DNA of 64,000 nucleotides, taken from NCBI GenBank assembly GCA_966212235.1, contig CBIHPP010000014.1:124001-188000 (forward strand), in the 5' to 3' direction. Positions within the stretch are counted from its first letter, which is position 1, and every line of letters starts with the position of its first letter. The DNA comes from Niastella sp966212235. GTDB taxonomy: Bacteria; Bacteroidota; Bacteroidia; Chitinophagales; Chitinophagaceae. Both the position numbers and the translations under genes were made by a program. Below, one piece after another: positions 42,358 to 52,345 of this stretch. The notes beneath the pieces were generated by a model. That model searched no databases. It worked only from the letters and a program-made list of their open reading frames with translations, and was not told where the DNA came from.

Positions 42358-43707
42358 TTTATTCTTCCATTTCCCACTCCGCATATATAAAAATGATGGT
42401 ACAAGCAGGCAGGTCCAGTAGATCCATTCGCTCATCCAGCCATAAGTTATAGATAAAAAGAATTTATCTAATACGAGGTAGATGTATACACTGTAGAAAA
42501 CAATGGCTAGAATTTCGATCATTAACGACACCCGGCTATTGCCCGATCCCGTAACGGCATTCAGGAAAATAACAGCAAAGGACATCAATAAAAGGGCTAC
42601 CGATAATATCCGTACAACCGGAATAGCCTGCGCTACAAATTCCCCCGACTGGCCATACACCGAAAACAACCATTCCGGGAACAGGTTGATCAGGATAACG
42701 ATAACCACCATTGAACCCAGGCTCAACCGGATCATTTTTCCCATCAGTAACCAAACGCGGTCCTGCTTACCCTGCCCAATGATATTGCTGACCATGGCAT
42801 TGGTGGTTGAACCGAAAGCCCAGGTTATAATAGTCGCCAGGCCAAATATATTTCGCATGGTATTGGAAACAGCCAGCGCAATTTCACCGTGTGCATCGAT
42901 CAGCAGGAAAAAATATTCCCAGCTAACAATGCTGATCCCGTGCTGAAAAACAAGCGGGGCCGACATAGAAAATATGAGCCGGGTATTATAGCCATCCCAA
43001 CGGAAATGCTGGAATAAATAGAGTTGCCGGCCTATGCCTTTTTTAAATATCACCAGGTAAACCACCAGCAGACCAACTACCTCGGCAATAATAGATGCAA
43101 CAGCTGCTCCATTCAACCCCATTTCCGGAAAACCCGCATGTCCGAAAATCAACAGGTAATCCAGCAAAATATTGGTGCCTGCTTCCGCCACGGCGCCGCC
43201 CACCAGGTACCGGCTTTGATTGGTGCCAACCAGCAAGGCATTGCGCATTTGGTAAACGTACAAAAAGGGGAGGCCCCAGATGCGGATGCGGCAAAAGGAG
43301 ATGGCTTGTTGTAAGCGCTCCTGATCGGTGATAAAATACCCAAACAAGCGGGGTGTAACGGTATAGGTAAGCAGAATACCGAATAATGAAATTGAAATGC
43401 CGATAAACAAAGCCTGGCTAAACAGTTTACCAATTTCTTCGGGTCTGTTTTCACCGGCCCGGCGGGCAATCAATGCCTGCAATCCGTTGTTTAAACCATA
43501 GCCAATGGCAGAAAATATAAGGTAATACACCCCGGTAACACCGGCCACAGCCAGGGCTTGTTTACTATAATGTCCTAAAAAAATATTATTCGTTACAAAA
43601 TTGATTTGTGGTATCAAAATGGCTAGGCTGATGGGGGCTGCCATCTTGAGGATCTGCCTGTTGGAGAGTTCTACCTGGAATGCTGTATTTTTAGATAAGG
43701 CGCACAT
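42349..43707 (-). CDS. MATE-family multidrug/toxin exporter
   Basis: 452 residues with twelve predicted transmembrane helices in two homologous halves. The N-terminal ILKMAAPISLAILIPQINFVTN and YGLNNGLQALIARRAGE (about 73-89) are typical MATE helix motifs. The second half has FGSTTNAMVSNIIGQGK (about 296-312). MATE exporters use a sodium or proton gradient to expel cationic drugs and metabolites. Substrate unknown. Divergent from the DUF3822 cluster. Confidence 0.92.
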   Translation of the reverse strand: MCALSKNTAFQVELSNRQILKMAAPISLAILIPQINFVTNNIFLGHYSKQALAVAGVTGVYYLIFSAIGYGLNNGLQALIARRAGENRPEEIGKLFSQALFIGISISLFGILLTYTVTPRLFGYFITDQERLQQAISFCRIRIWGLPFLYVYQMRNALLVGTNQSRYLVGGAVAEAGTNILLDYLLIFGHAGFPEMGLNGAAVASIIAEVVGLLVVYLVIFKKGIGRQLYLFQHFRWDGYNTRLIFSMSAPLVFQHGISIVSWEYFFLLIDAHGEIALAVSNTMRNIFGLATIITWAFGSTTNAMVSNIIGQGKQDRVWLLMGKMIRLSLGSMVVIVILINLFPEWLFSVYGQSGEFVAQAIPVVRILSVALLLMSFAVIFLNAVTGSGNSRVSLMIEILAIVFYSVYIYLVLDKFFLSITYGWMSEWIYWTCLLVPSFLYMRSGKWKNKVI

Positions 43708-43811
43708 AAAAGGGTGGCAAAGGTATGGAGGAATGCACAGTCAGCAGGATATTAATATTATTCCTGCTCATTTAAACCGATTTTATAGTAACATTGCAGC
43801 TTTTGATAACT

Positions 43812-44657
43812 ATGCTTAAGGCCAACTTTGATATTGTTCCTGAAATGAGGGATGCTGACGAACTTCGAAACAGTCAATTACTGATCGAAGTAGGAGAAAA
43901 AATGTTCAGCTATGTCATATACAATAAAGAACAACGCCGTTTTATAGGGCTTCGACAGTACAACCTCGATTATACACCGGGCAAAACCATGTTGGAAAAC
44001 CTACTGGAAATAATAACCAACGACGAGTTATTACAAATTCAGTTTAAGGATGCCTTTGTTGTTTATAATTATACCGACAGCAGCTTTTTACCCGAAAAAG
44101 TCTTTCATATTGAACTGAACCAGCCTGTTACCGAAATCGTATATGGAAATGCCCGCAAGGGATTGATGTTAAGTGAAAAAGTGATTGGCTGGAGGATGTA
44201 TAATATTTACCGCGTACCGCGGGAGATACATGCCCTGTTACAGCGAAAATTTGCTTCCGGAAACTATTGGCATTATTATACGCTGTTGCTGAATGAAGGC
44301 CAAACGCAATCAGATGAGCAGGTAATAAAAATGGTTATGCGGGCCGACCAGTTCCTGGTAGCTGTTTTTAAGGGTACCAGCATTCAGCTGATGCAATCTT
44401 ACCTGTATCAAACGCCCGATGATGTATCGTACTACCTGTTGGCCATATGTAACCGCTTTAATATAAGCCAGGAAAAAGTAACGTTGATCGTAGCAGGTTT
44501 GCTTGATGAACAATCGCGGCTCTACCAGGAGTTGCTGAAATATTTCTTACAGGTTCAGTGGGACCGGTTGCCGGATACTGTAAAACTGGATGCAGCTTTT
44601 GCCGACTTCCCGGCCCATTACTTTTCACCGCTTTTGAAAATGGCATTATGCGTATAA
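43812..44657 (+). CDS. DUF3822 protein
   Basis: 281 residues from the ATG at 43812. Segments LLIEVGEKMFSYVIYNKEQRRFIGLRQY, split here as LLIEVGEKMFSYVIYN and RRFIGLRQYNLDY, match the start of the Bacteroidota family DUF3822, which has an actin/hexokinase-like fold (inference from family). No catalytic residues can be named. Its last ten bases overlap rsmD, and the pair commonly occurs together in this phylum. First gene of a long co-directional cluster. TAACATTG at 43789 is a possible -7 element. Confidence 0.8.
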   Translation: MLKANFDIVPEMRDADELRNSQLLIEVGEKMFSYVIYNKEQRRFIGLRQYNLDYTPGKTMLENLLEIITNDELLQIQFKDAFVVYNYTDSSFLPEKVFHIELNQPVTEIVYGNARKGLMLSEKVIGWRMYNIYRVPREIHALLQRKFASGNYWHYYTLLLNEGQTQSDEQVIKMVMRADQFLVAVFKGTSIQLMQSYLYQTPDDVSYYLLAICNRFNISQEKVTLIVAGLLDEQSRLYQELLKYFLQVQWDRLPDTVKLDAAFADFPAHYFSPLLKMALCV

Positions 44658-45187
44658 TAGGAGGGGAATTCGGTGGAAGAAAGATAAGCCCGCCAGGTAA
44701 TATGCCGCATACCAGGCCTACTACTGACGTAGCCAAAGAAGGGCTTTTTAATATTATAGAAAACAACCTCGATATAACTGCCTTACATACCCTCGATCTG
44801 TTTGGCGGTACCGGCAGCATCAGTTACGAGCTGGCCTCACGCGGAGCCGCATCCTGTACCATAGTGGAGAAAGATCCGCCGATGTATGAGTTCATTAAAA
44901 AAACATCGGAGACGCTGAAGGTGGAAAACTTCACCGTGGTGAAGATGGATGTATTCAAATTTATTACCCAATGCACCAGCCGGTTCAATTTTATTTTTGC
45001 CGGTCCACCCTATGCCCTGGGCAACATTGACGACCTGCCCAAATTAATAGCCGAAAAACAACTGCTGCAACCCGACGGCTGGTTTGTACTGGAACATACA
45101 CCCCGGAATCGTTATGAAGACTACCCGCTGTATGTAACTTCCCGCAATTACGGAACGACCATCTTTAGTATTTTTGTGAATAAGTAG
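44648..45187 (+). CDS. rsmD: 16S rRNA (guanine-966-N2) methyltransferase
   Basis: 179 residues from the ATG at 44648 (MRIIGGEFGGRKISPP), the usual RsmD start. SAM-binding motif LDLFGGTGSISYELASRG near 54-71. The catalytic motif is FAGPPYAL near 119-126; the usual DPPY is changed to GPPY, i.e. the Asp of the [DN]PPY motif is replaced by Gly. This is worth checking because that residue contacts the target amine. TRPTTDVAKEGLFNII is the conserved RNA-side segment. Starts inside the DUF3822 gene (10-base overlap). Confidence 0.88.
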   Translation: MRIIGGEFGGRKISPPGNMPHTRPTTDVAKEGLFNIIENNLDITALHTLDLFGGTGSISYELASRGAASCTIVEKDPPMYEFIKKTSETLKVENFTVVKMDVFKFITQCTSRFNFIFAGPPYALGNIDDLPKLIAEKQLLQPDGWFVLEHTPRNRYEDYPLYVTSRNYGTTIFSIFVNK

Positions 45188-45194
45188 GCAAAAA

Positions 45195-45824
45195 ATGGAA
45201 CGCATTTTTGTAACAGGCATCGGCACCGGTATTGGCAAAACCTTCGTGTCAGCCATTCTCGCCAAAGCATTGGATGCAGATTACTGGAAGCCGGTGCAGG
45301 CAGGTTTTTCTGAAGGCACCGATAGCGAATGGGTGGCCAATATGCTTACAGATACCGGTTCGGTTGTGCATCCCGAAGTATACCGGTTGGCAAAAGCCGC
45401 ATCGCCACATATTGCTGCCCGCGAGGAGGGAATTACAATTGATATTAAAAAGATTTGTAGCCAGATTCCGGCAAATAATCGTAATTTACTGATAGAAGGC
45501 GCAGGGGGTTTATTGGTGCCATTGAATAATTCTGCATTTGTGGCTGACCTGATCAAAGAATTGGACGCAAAGGTAATACTGGTCAGTCGCAATTACCTGG
45601 GGAGCATAAATCATTCACTATTAACAGCGCGGGTTTGCCGCGAAATGCAACTACCGGTAATCGGTTGGATTTTCAATGACCAATACCTCGATTATGAAGA
45701 AGAGATTGTACATTGGAGCAACTTTCCCAGAATAGCGTCCATTCCCTATTCTGAAAATATCAACGGGACATTTATCAACTCTCAGGCAGATGCTATTAGA
45801 AAGCAACTGAAAGAATTATTATGA
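45195..45824 (+). CDS. bioD: Dethiobiotin synthetase
   Basis: 209 residues. Forms the ureido ring of dethiobiotin from DAPA, CO2 and ATP. P-loop GIGTGIGKTFVSAIL (about 7-21), the lysine site DYWKPVQAGF (about 30-39), and LIEGAGGLLVPLN near 98-110. No other bio gene is in the window. It lies seven bases after rsmD and overlaps the next gene by four bases, so it is part of a translationally coupled run. Confidence 0.93.
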   Translation: MERIFVTGIGTGIGKTFVSAILAKALDADYWKPVQAGFSEGTDSEWVANMLTDTGSVVHPEVYRLAKAASPHIAAREEGITIDIKKICSQIPANNRNLLIEGAGGLLVPLNNSAFVADLIKELDAKVILVSRNYLGSINHSLLTARVCREMQLPVIGWIFNDQYLDYEEEIVHWSNFPRIASIPYSENINGTFINSQADAIRKQLKELL

Positions 45825-46390
45825 TAAAAAACACCGTTAGAAAAGAGTTTCTGCAACGCAGGATGAACATCCTGGAAGAAGATCTGCAGCAACAAACCGC
45901 ATTAATGGCCGCCAGCTTCGGCAAAATGATCTTTCCCCCGGTAAATTACCTGATGTCTTATAATCCGCTGGCAAGCCGTCGTGAATTTGATGTTTCCATT
46001 TGCGAAGACATTTTAAAGGAGCAGAATTTGATCATGCACATTGCATGGCCTAAAATTCATGTGGATATGCTGGATATGGAAGCCGTACTGGTTGAAAAGG
46101 ACGGACTGTTTATCAAAAACAAGTTCAATATACTGGAGCCTATTGGCGGCGCTATTGTTCCGCCCCAAAACCTCGATATCATATTTGTTCCCCTGGTTGC
46201 ATTTGATGAACGCGGATACAGGGTTGGCTATGGCAAAGGGTATTACGACCGGTACCTGGCACAGTGCCGGCCGGATGCTATAAAGATCGGTTTCTCGTTT
46301 TTCGACGCGGTAGAATACATTGAGGACATCGATGAATTTGATGTATCTTTAAATTTTTGCATTACACCGCATCGTATATATGAATTTTAA
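45821..46390 (+). CDS. 5-formyltetrahydrofolate cyclo-ligase
   Basis: 189 residues. Converts 5-formyl-THF to 5,10-methenyl-THF with ATP. The conserved C-terminal motif RVGYGKGYYDRYLAQ (about 130-144) holds the ATP and folate site. The start KNTVRKEFLQRRM supplies the usual basic N-terminal helix. Overlaps bioD by four bases and lpxK by eleven, showing tight coupling. Confidence 0.92.
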   Translation: MIKNTVRKEFLQRRMNILEEDLQQQTALMAASFGKMIFPPVNYLMSYNPLASRREFDVSICEDILKEQNLIMHIAWPKIHVDMLDMEAVLVEKDGLFIKNKFNILEPIGGAIVPPQNLDIIFVPLVAFDERGYRVGYGKGYYDRYLAQCRPDAIKIGFSFFDAVEYIEDIDEFDVSLNFCITPHRIYEF

Positions 46391-47456
46391 TGCTCCGTTG
46401 TTGCGGCCCTTCCGCGTATTACTGTTCCCTTTTTCCCTGTTATATTTCGCAGCGATTTGGATACGTAATCGATTGTATGACAAAGGGATCCTTCGGTCAA
46501 CCGGTTTTAACCTGCCAATTATTTGCATCGGGAACCTGTCGGTTGGCGGTACCGGTAAATCGCCCATGGTTGAATGGTTGGTCAAATTTTTGCACAACGA
46601 TATGAAGGTGGCTGTGTTAAGCCGGGGTTATAAACGCCGGACCAAAGGGTACGCGCTGGCTGGCGAAAATACCACGGCCCTGGATATTGGTGATGAACCC
46701 ATGCAATTCCATAACAAATTTCCAGGCGTTACTATAGCAGTGGGTGAAGAAAGGATAGTAGCCATTCCGCAATTATTACACGATAGACCCGATACAAAAG
46801 TGATCCTCCTCGATGATGCTTTTCAACATCGGTCTATAAAAGCGGGGTTAAATATCATACTCACCAATTACGATAACCTGTTCACCCGTGACTGGGTATT
46901 GCCATCAGGCGATTTGCGTGATGAACGTAGATCGTATAAACGGGCCGATGTGATTGTGGTTACCAAATGCCCGCCCGGATTAGCGGATGAAGAAAGGCTG
47001 GCTTTGAAACAGGAGATAAAACTACAGCCACATCAACAATTGTTCTTTACAACGATTCGCTATGGATTGCCATACCACATTATTAACAAAAAAGAAATGT
47101 CCCTGAATACTTCTACCGAAGTATTACTGGTAAGTGGTATCGCCAACCCCATGCCGTTGAAGAAATATTTACAGGATGCTTCAAAAACCTACTACGAAAT
47201 ATTGTATGGCGATCATCATATTTTTTCCATTGACGACTGGAAGGATATCGTGGCACGGTTTAAAAACATCCCCACACAAAACAAAATTATACTTACAACT
47301 GAAAAGGATGCCGTTCGCCTTATAAAATTTGGACAGACCTTGCAAGATTACCCCGTGTATGTAATCCCCATTGAAATCCAATTCCTTTTTAATGAGGGGC
47401 GTCAGTTTACTGATATTATCAGTAAATTCATTAATGATTTCAGTATCACGAATTAA
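46380..47456 (+). CDS. lpxK: Tetraacyldisaccharide 4'-kinase
   Basis: 358 residues. Phosphorylates the 4' position of the lipid A disaccharide on the inner-membrane face. An N-terminal membrane-associating helix (LRPFRVLLFPFSLLYFAAIW) precedes the P-loop GNLSVGGTGKSPMVEWL (about 44-60). The VILLDDAFQHRSI segment (about 140-152) is the conserved DDGxQH-like motif, here DDAFQH as in Bacteroidota. C-terminal TTEKDAVRL is typical. The start overlaps the cyclo-ligase gene by eleven bases; no closer start has the family N terminus. Confidence 0.93.
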   Translation: MNFNAPLLRPFRVLLFPFSLLYFAAIWIRNRLYDKGILRSTGFNLPIICIGNLSVGGTGKSPMVEWLVKFLHNDMKVAVLSRGYKRRTKGYALAGENTTALDIGDEPMQFHNKFPGVTIAVGEERIVAIPQLLHDRPDTKVILLDDAFQHRSIKAGLNIILTNYDNLFTRDWVLPSGDLRDERRSYKRADVIVVTKCPPGLADEERLALKQEIKLQPHQQLFFTTIRYGLPYHIINKKEMSLNTSTEVLLVSGIANPMPLKKYLQDASKTYYEILYGDHHIFSIDDWKDIVARFKNIPTQNKIILTTEKDAVRLIKFGQTLQDYPVYVIPIEIQFLFNEGRQFTDIISKFINDFSITN

Positions 47457-47465
47457 AATGATTGA

Positions 47466-49511
47466 ATGAGCAGGAAACAAGCTAAGAAGACTAAGAAAAA
47501 AGGAGCTTCTGCACAACACACCCTGAAAGGTGTTTTAGATATTACCCGGTCAGGCATCGGGTATGTAATGGTTGAGAACCTTCCCAGTGATATTATCGTT
47601 CGGCCCGCCGATTTTAATACCGCCTTGCATGGCGATACGGTACGGGTACGGGTGTTTGGCGGCCCCGCAAAAAAGAGCGGTCGTCAGCAGGGGCAAATCG
47701 TTGACGTTTTACAACGCAAACAATCGGAATTTCTGGGAAAAATAGAAATAGGCAAAACTGCCGCCTTTTTTACCGCAGATACCGAAAAGCCCATGCCGGA
47801 TGTTTTTATCCCGCAGCAGTCATTGAATGGCGCTGTGCATAACGATCGGGTGATCGTACGCATAACTGAATGGGAAAAGCAAAAGAAACCGGTAGGCACT
47901 GTTGTACAGGTAATGGAAGCCGGCAACGAAGGCGATATGGCCATGAAGGAAATATTAATGGAAAACGGATTTCCATTGTTTTTCCCCGAGAATGTGATCG
48001 AAGAAGCCCAAAGGATCCCCGACACCATTTCACAGGATGAGATCAATAAAAGAAAAGATTGCCGCGATATACTTACGTTTACCATTGACCCGGTTGATGC
48101 AAAGGATTTTGACGATGCCATAAGCATCCGCCTGCTAAAGGGCGGCATCTACGAAATAGGCGTACATATTGCCGATGTGAGTCATTATGTAGAACCCGAA
48201 ACAGACCTTGACAAGGAAGCCTATGACCGCGCCACATCGGTATACCTGCCCGACCGGGTAGCGCCCATGTTACCGGAGCATATCTCCAATGGACTGTGCT
48301 CATTACGGCCAAAGGAAGATAAACTTACTTTCTCCGCCATTTTTCAAATAACCCCTGACGGGGAAGTGCAGCAATACTGGCTGGGAAAAACGGTGATACA
48401 TTCCAACCACCGCTTCACCTACGAAGAAGTGCAGGAGATCATTGAGAAAGGAGAAGGGTTGTATCAGGGCGAAATTCATTTATTAAATAAACTCGCCCAG
48501 CAATTTCGCGCCCAGCGTTTCGGTAAAGGCGCCATTAATTTCTCATCGCAGGAAGTACGCTTTAAGCTCGATGAAACAGGTAAGCCTATTGGCATTATCA
48601 TTAAAGAAAGTAAAGAAGCGCACCAGTTGGTTGAAGAGTTTATGTTGCTGGCCAACCGCTTTGTAGCAGAACATGTAGGTAAGATAAAAGTCAATAAACA
48701 GGATCTTCCATTCCCATACCGGGTGCACGATACCCCCGATGAAATGAAGCTGTTGCCGTTTGTTGAATTTGCCAGGAAATACGGACATACGTTCGATACC
48801 AAAACACCGGAAGGCATTGCGGCATCCTTTAACCAGATGTTACAGGACGTACAGGGCAAACCCGAACAGCATGTGCTGGAGCAACTGGGTATTCGCACGA
48901 TGGCCAAAGCTGTTTATACAACGGAGAACATAGGGCACTATGGATTGGGCTTTAAACACTATTGTCATTTTACGTCGCCTATACGCCGGTATCCCGATGT
49001 GCTGGTGCACCGTATTTTGTTCGATGTGTTGAATAACAAAATAGAACCTGAGAAAAAACTGGAACAGAAATGTAAACACTGCAGTGAGAAAGAACGGTCG
49101 GCTATGGAAGCAGAACGTGCAGCCAATAAATACAAGCAGGTTGAATACATGAAGGAATTCCTGGGCGAAGAATTTGAAGGGGTGATCAGCGGCGTTGCTT
49201 CTTTTGGTTTTTGGGTAGAGACCATTGACCACAAATGCGAAGGATTGGTGAGTGTAAACAGTTTGCTTACCTATGATGAATTTCGCCATGTAGAAAGCGA
49301 TTATAGCCTGGTAGGTATGCGCAGTGGCCGCAAATTTAATATGGGCGATAAAGTTCGTATTAAAGTGGTTGCCGCCAACCTAACCAAACGCCAGCTGGAT
49401 TATGAATGGGTGATTACAACGAGTATGAAAGAGGAGCAGGGCGAGGCGAAAAAGCACACCCCCAGGCCAATAGAGATCCCTAAAAATAAGATCCCGAGAA
49501 AGAAAAAATAG
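47466..49511 (+). CDS. rnr: Ribonuclease R
   Basis: 681 residues. A processive 3'-5' exoribonuclease of the RNase II/R family. Cold-shock-like OB domains cover about 20-190. The RNB domain contains FTIDPVDAKDFDDAISI (about 200-216) with the magnesium-binding aspartates, HYVEPETDLDKEAYDRATSV split as HYVEPETDL and YDRATSVYLPDRVAPMLPE, and HFTSPIRRYPDVLVHR (about 497-512). The S1 domain ends the protein (FEGVISGVASFGFWVE, about 570-585), followed by a basic tail. Ten bases after lpxK. Confidence 0.95.
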   Translation: MSRKQAKKTKKKGASAQHTLKGVLDITRSGIGYVMVENLPSDIIVRPADFNTALHGDTVRVRVFGGPAKKSGRQQGQIVDVLQRKQSEFLGKIEIGKTAAFFTADTEKPMPDVFIPQQSLNGAVHNDRVIVRITEWEKQKKPVGTVVQVMEAGNEGDMAMKEILMENGFPLFFPENVIEEAQRIPDTISQDEINKRKDCRDILTFTIDPVDAKDFDDAISIRLLKGGIYEIGVHIADVSHYVEPETDLDKEAYDRATSVYLPDRVAPMLPEHISNGLCSLRPKEDKLTFSAIFQITPDGEVQQYWLGKTVIHSNHRFTYEEVQEIIEKGEGLYQGEIHLLNKLAQQFRAQRFGKGAINFSSQEVRFKLDETGKPIGIIIKESKEAHQLVEEFMLLANRFVAEHVGKIKVNKQDLPFPYRVHDTPDEMKLLPFVEFARKYGHTFDTKTPEGIAASFNQMLQDVQGKPEQHVLEQLGIRTMAKAVYTTENIGHYGLGFKHYCHFTSPIRRYPDVLVHRILFDVLNNKIEPEKKLEQKCKHCSEKERSAMEAERAANKYKQVEYMKEFLGEEFEGVISGVASFGFWVETIDHKCEGLVSVNSLLTYDEFRHVESDYSLVGMRSGRKFNMGDKVRIKVVAANLTKRQLDYEWVITTSMKEEQGEAKKHTPRPIEIPKNKIPRKKK

Positions 49512-49537
49512 CATCTCCATTAAACCATTCATTCTGC

Positions 49538-50503
49538 ATGCTTAGTTTCGAAGAACTGTCAAAACAATTTGCACAGTATTTTAATGTTCGCCATTTTCCA
49601 ACAGAACCCGCTACCCTATACGAAGCCGACGAATATTTTTTAAGTCTCGGCGGCAAACGGGTGCGCCCGGTCATGTGTTTAATGGGCAATGAATTATTCG
49701 ATGAAATAAACAAAGATGCATGGCCGGTAGCCACTGCCATTGAGCTGTTTCACAATTTCACGCTCATACACGATGACATTATGGATAAGGCGCCTTTGCG
49801 CCGGAACCAGCCTACCGTACATGCAAAATATGGAGAGTCTACGGCTTTGCTGTCAGGTGATGTAATGCTCATTGTGGCCTATGATTATCTGAATAAAATA
49901 AGCACCGATTACCTGCACAAGATCATTACCCTGTTTAACCGCACTGCAAAAGAAGTATGCGAAGGACAGCAGCTGGATATGGATTTCGAAAAGCAGGAAG
50001 TGGTGAAAATGGATGAATATATAAGAATGATCGAGTTGAAAACCTCGGTATTGCTGGCAGCCAGTTTGCAACTGGGGGCTATTTTGGGCGGGGCTGGACA
50101 AAACAACCAGGATCATATATATGACTTTGGCCGTAACCTGGGTATTGCGTTTCAAATACAGGACGATTACCTCGATGCATATGGCGATCCGGCAAAGTTT
50201 GGTAAACAACCCGGCGGCGATATCATGGCCAATAAAAAAACCTTTTTAATGATCAAGGCACTGGAGTCGGCCAATGCAACCCAGTTAAAAGAATTAAAGC
50301 GATTGATGAAGGAAAGCCCAGACGACAAAGTGGCCAGGGTATTATCGGTTTTTGATGATTGTGGGGTTAATAAATGGGCTGCCAATCTCAAGGAGAAATA
50401 TATTACCGAAGCGTTTGAACACCTGGAAGAAATGGCCGTGATAGCGCCACGGAAAGAACCACTACGGGAACTGGCGCACTTCTTAGTTCAACGGGAACAT
50501 TAG
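49538..50503 (+). CDS. Trans-polyprenyl diphosphate synthase
   Basis: 321 residues. Condenses isopentenyl diphosphate units on an allylic primer. First aspartate-rich motif HDDIMDKAPLRR (about 77-88) and second IQDDYLDAYGD (about 207-217), with FGKQPGGDIMANKKTF in between the product helix region. The enzyme could make a quinone side chain (octaprenyl/heptaprenyl) or a shorter chain; the sequence before the first motif does not settle it by eye. Follows rnr by 26 bases. Confidence 0.92.
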   Translation: MLSFEELSKQFAQYFNVRHFPTEPATLYEADEYFLSLGGKRVRPVMCLMGNELFDEINKDAWPVATAIELFHNFTLIHDDIMDKAPLRRNQPTVHAKYGESTALLSGDVMLIVAYDYLNKISTDYLHKIITLFNRTAKEVCEGQQLDMDFEKQEVVKMDEYIRMIELKTSVLLAASLQLGAILGGAGQNNQDHIYDFGRNLGIAFQIQDDYLDAYGDPAKFGKQPGGDIMANKKTFLMIKALESANATQLKELKRLMKESPDDKVARVLSVFDDCGVNKWAANLKEKYITEAFEHLEEMAVIAPRKEPLRELAHFLVQREH

Positions 50504-50572
50504 AATCAATCAATATACTAACAATCATTCGGTATTTTTAGTAATTTCCGCCCATAAAAACCCACTACCAAC

Positions 50573-52345
50573 ATGCCGAACTCTCTGTTTCGCACAAAAA
50601 AAATAGAATCTATTTTAAAAGAAGGTAGCGATGATGGTCATGGATCTGGTGGGTTGAAGAGGGTGTTGAATGTACGGGATCTTACCTTTTTCGGTATTGC
50701 AGCTATCATTGGGGCGGGAAGCTTCAGTAGTTTGGGCGACGCCTGTTTTAAAGGTGGCCCGGGAGTGGTGATATTGTTTATTATGTGCGGCATTGCCTGC
50801 GCTTTCACTGCTTTTTGTTATTCAGAATTTGCCAGCCGAATTCCGGTAGCCGGTAGCGCTTACACATATGCTTACGCCTCATTTGGCGAATTGTTTGCCT
50901 GGATCATTGGCTGGGCATTGATCATGGAATATTCCGTCGGAAATATCTATGTGTCATTTTCCTGGAGCGATTATTTCACCTCCTTTCTGCACAAAATTAA
51001 TGTGCATATACCCGATTTTCTCACCTGTAGTTATGCAGAAGCTAAAAAAACGGTTCTTAATTATGCTTCTCTGAATTCTGCCGAACAAATTGAATTTGTA
51101 AAGAACCAGGCGAATGCAGAATTGCTGAATGCCTGGAATAACAGTCCGGTATTGGGTTCGCTGAAAATTATTTTCGATCTGCCTGCGCTGGTCATCAATG
51201 TATTGATCACAACGCTGGTGTATATAGGCATTAAAGAATCGCGCAACTTCAGTAATGCGATGGTGATTTTGAAGCTGGTAGTGGTAGCATTGGTAATAAT
51301 TGTAGGCGCCTATTATATCGATCCTGCCAATTGGCTGCCCGCAAATAATGAGGGCGCGCACTCATTTATGCCGAACGGTTTCAGCGGCGTGATGGCGGCG
51401 GTATCGGGCGTATTCTTTGCGTACATTGGTTTTGATGCGGTGAGTGTACTGGCCGAAGAAAGTAAAAATCCACAGCGCGATCTGCCCCGGGGTATGACCT
51501 ACTCCCTGGTGATTTGCACGATTGTGTATATACTACTGGCATTGGTGTTAACCGGGGTGGTGAACTACAGACAATTTGAAAATGTAGGCGATCCGCTCGC
51601 CAAGATCTTTGAGGTGAAAAATGTAGGCTGGATGCAATTACTGGTTTCCGTTTGCGCGGTGATTGCTATGACAAGCGTATTACTGGTTTTTCAAATGGGG
51701 CAGCCACGCATCTGGATGAGTATGAGCCGTGATGGATTATTACCACCCGCATTTCAGCGCATTCATAAGAAATTTAAAACGCCTTCGTTTGCCACCATAA
51801 TAACAGGGTTAGTGGTTGGTTTACCGATCTTGTTTACCGATAAAACATTTGTACTCGACTTTACCAGTATAGGTACCCTGTTTGCGTTTGTGCTGGTGTG
51901 TGGTGGTGTATTGCTGATACCCCGGAAAGAGAAAGTGGCCGGCCGGTTCAATATGCCATATATCAATGGGCAGTTTATTTTTCCGGTGGTGATCCTTGCC
52001 TCCATACTGGTCCTGAGCAAATGGGCGCCCGGTTATTTCCCCGATATGTTCAAATTTGATTTTTCGGGCGATGGGGATTACGGAGCCGGCAAAGTGAGCT
52101 TTATGGACCTGGCCACGCCAAAAATATCCCTCATCATATTCTGGGGGGCCAGCATCATCTTATGTATACTCGCCTTTGTAAAAAAATATTCACTGATACC
52201 CCTGATGGGTGTTACCACCTGTTTATACCTGTTAACCGGCATGACCAAAAGCAACTGGGCCTGGTTTTTAGGCTGGTTGGCACTGGGGCTGGTTATTTAT
52301 TTCCTGTACGGTTATAGAAAAAGCAGGTTAGCCAATGCCGGATAA
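50573..52345 (+). CDS. APC-superfamily amino acid permease
   Basis: 590 residues with about thirteen predicted transmembrane helices. N-terminal signature LTFFGIAAIIGAGSFSSLGDACFKGG, split as FFGIAAIIGAGSFSSLG at about 40-56, is the unwound TM1 substrate site; the family usually has GxG-IF here. GVMAAVSGVFFAYIGFDAVS (about 277-296) is TM6. An additional hydrophilic loop of about 50 residues (near 145-190) is inserted after TM4. The closest general type is the cationic amino acid transporter group. It overlaps the next gene by eleven bases. Confidence 0.9.
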   Translation: MPNSLFRTKKIESILKEGSDDGHGSGGLKRVLNVRDLTFFGIAAIIGAGSFSSLGDACFKGGPGVVILFIMCGIACAFTAFCYSEFASRIPVAGSAYTYAYASFGELFAWIIGWALIMEYSVGNIYVSFSWSDYFTSFLHKINVHIPDFLTCSYAEAKKTVLNYASLNSAEQIEFVKNQANAELLNAWNNSPVLGSLKIIFDLPALVINVLITTLVYIGIKESRNFSNAMVILKLVVVALVIIVGAYYIDPANWLPANNEGAHSFMPNGFSGVMAAVSGVFFAYIGFDAVSVLAEESKNPQRDLPRGMTYSLVICTIVYILLALVLTGVVNYRQFENVGDPLAKIFEVKNVGWMQLLVSVCAVIAMTSVLLVFQMGQPRIWMSMSRDGLLPPAFQRIHKKFKTPSFATIITGLVVGLPILFTDKTFVLDFTSIGTLFAFVLVCGGVLLIPRKEKVAGRFNMPYINGQFIFPVVILASILVLSKWAPGYFPDMFKFDFSGDGDYGAGKVSFMDLATPKISLIIFWGASIILCILAFVKKYSLIPLMGVTTCLYLLTGMTKSNWAWFLGWLALGLVIYFLYGYRKSRLANAG

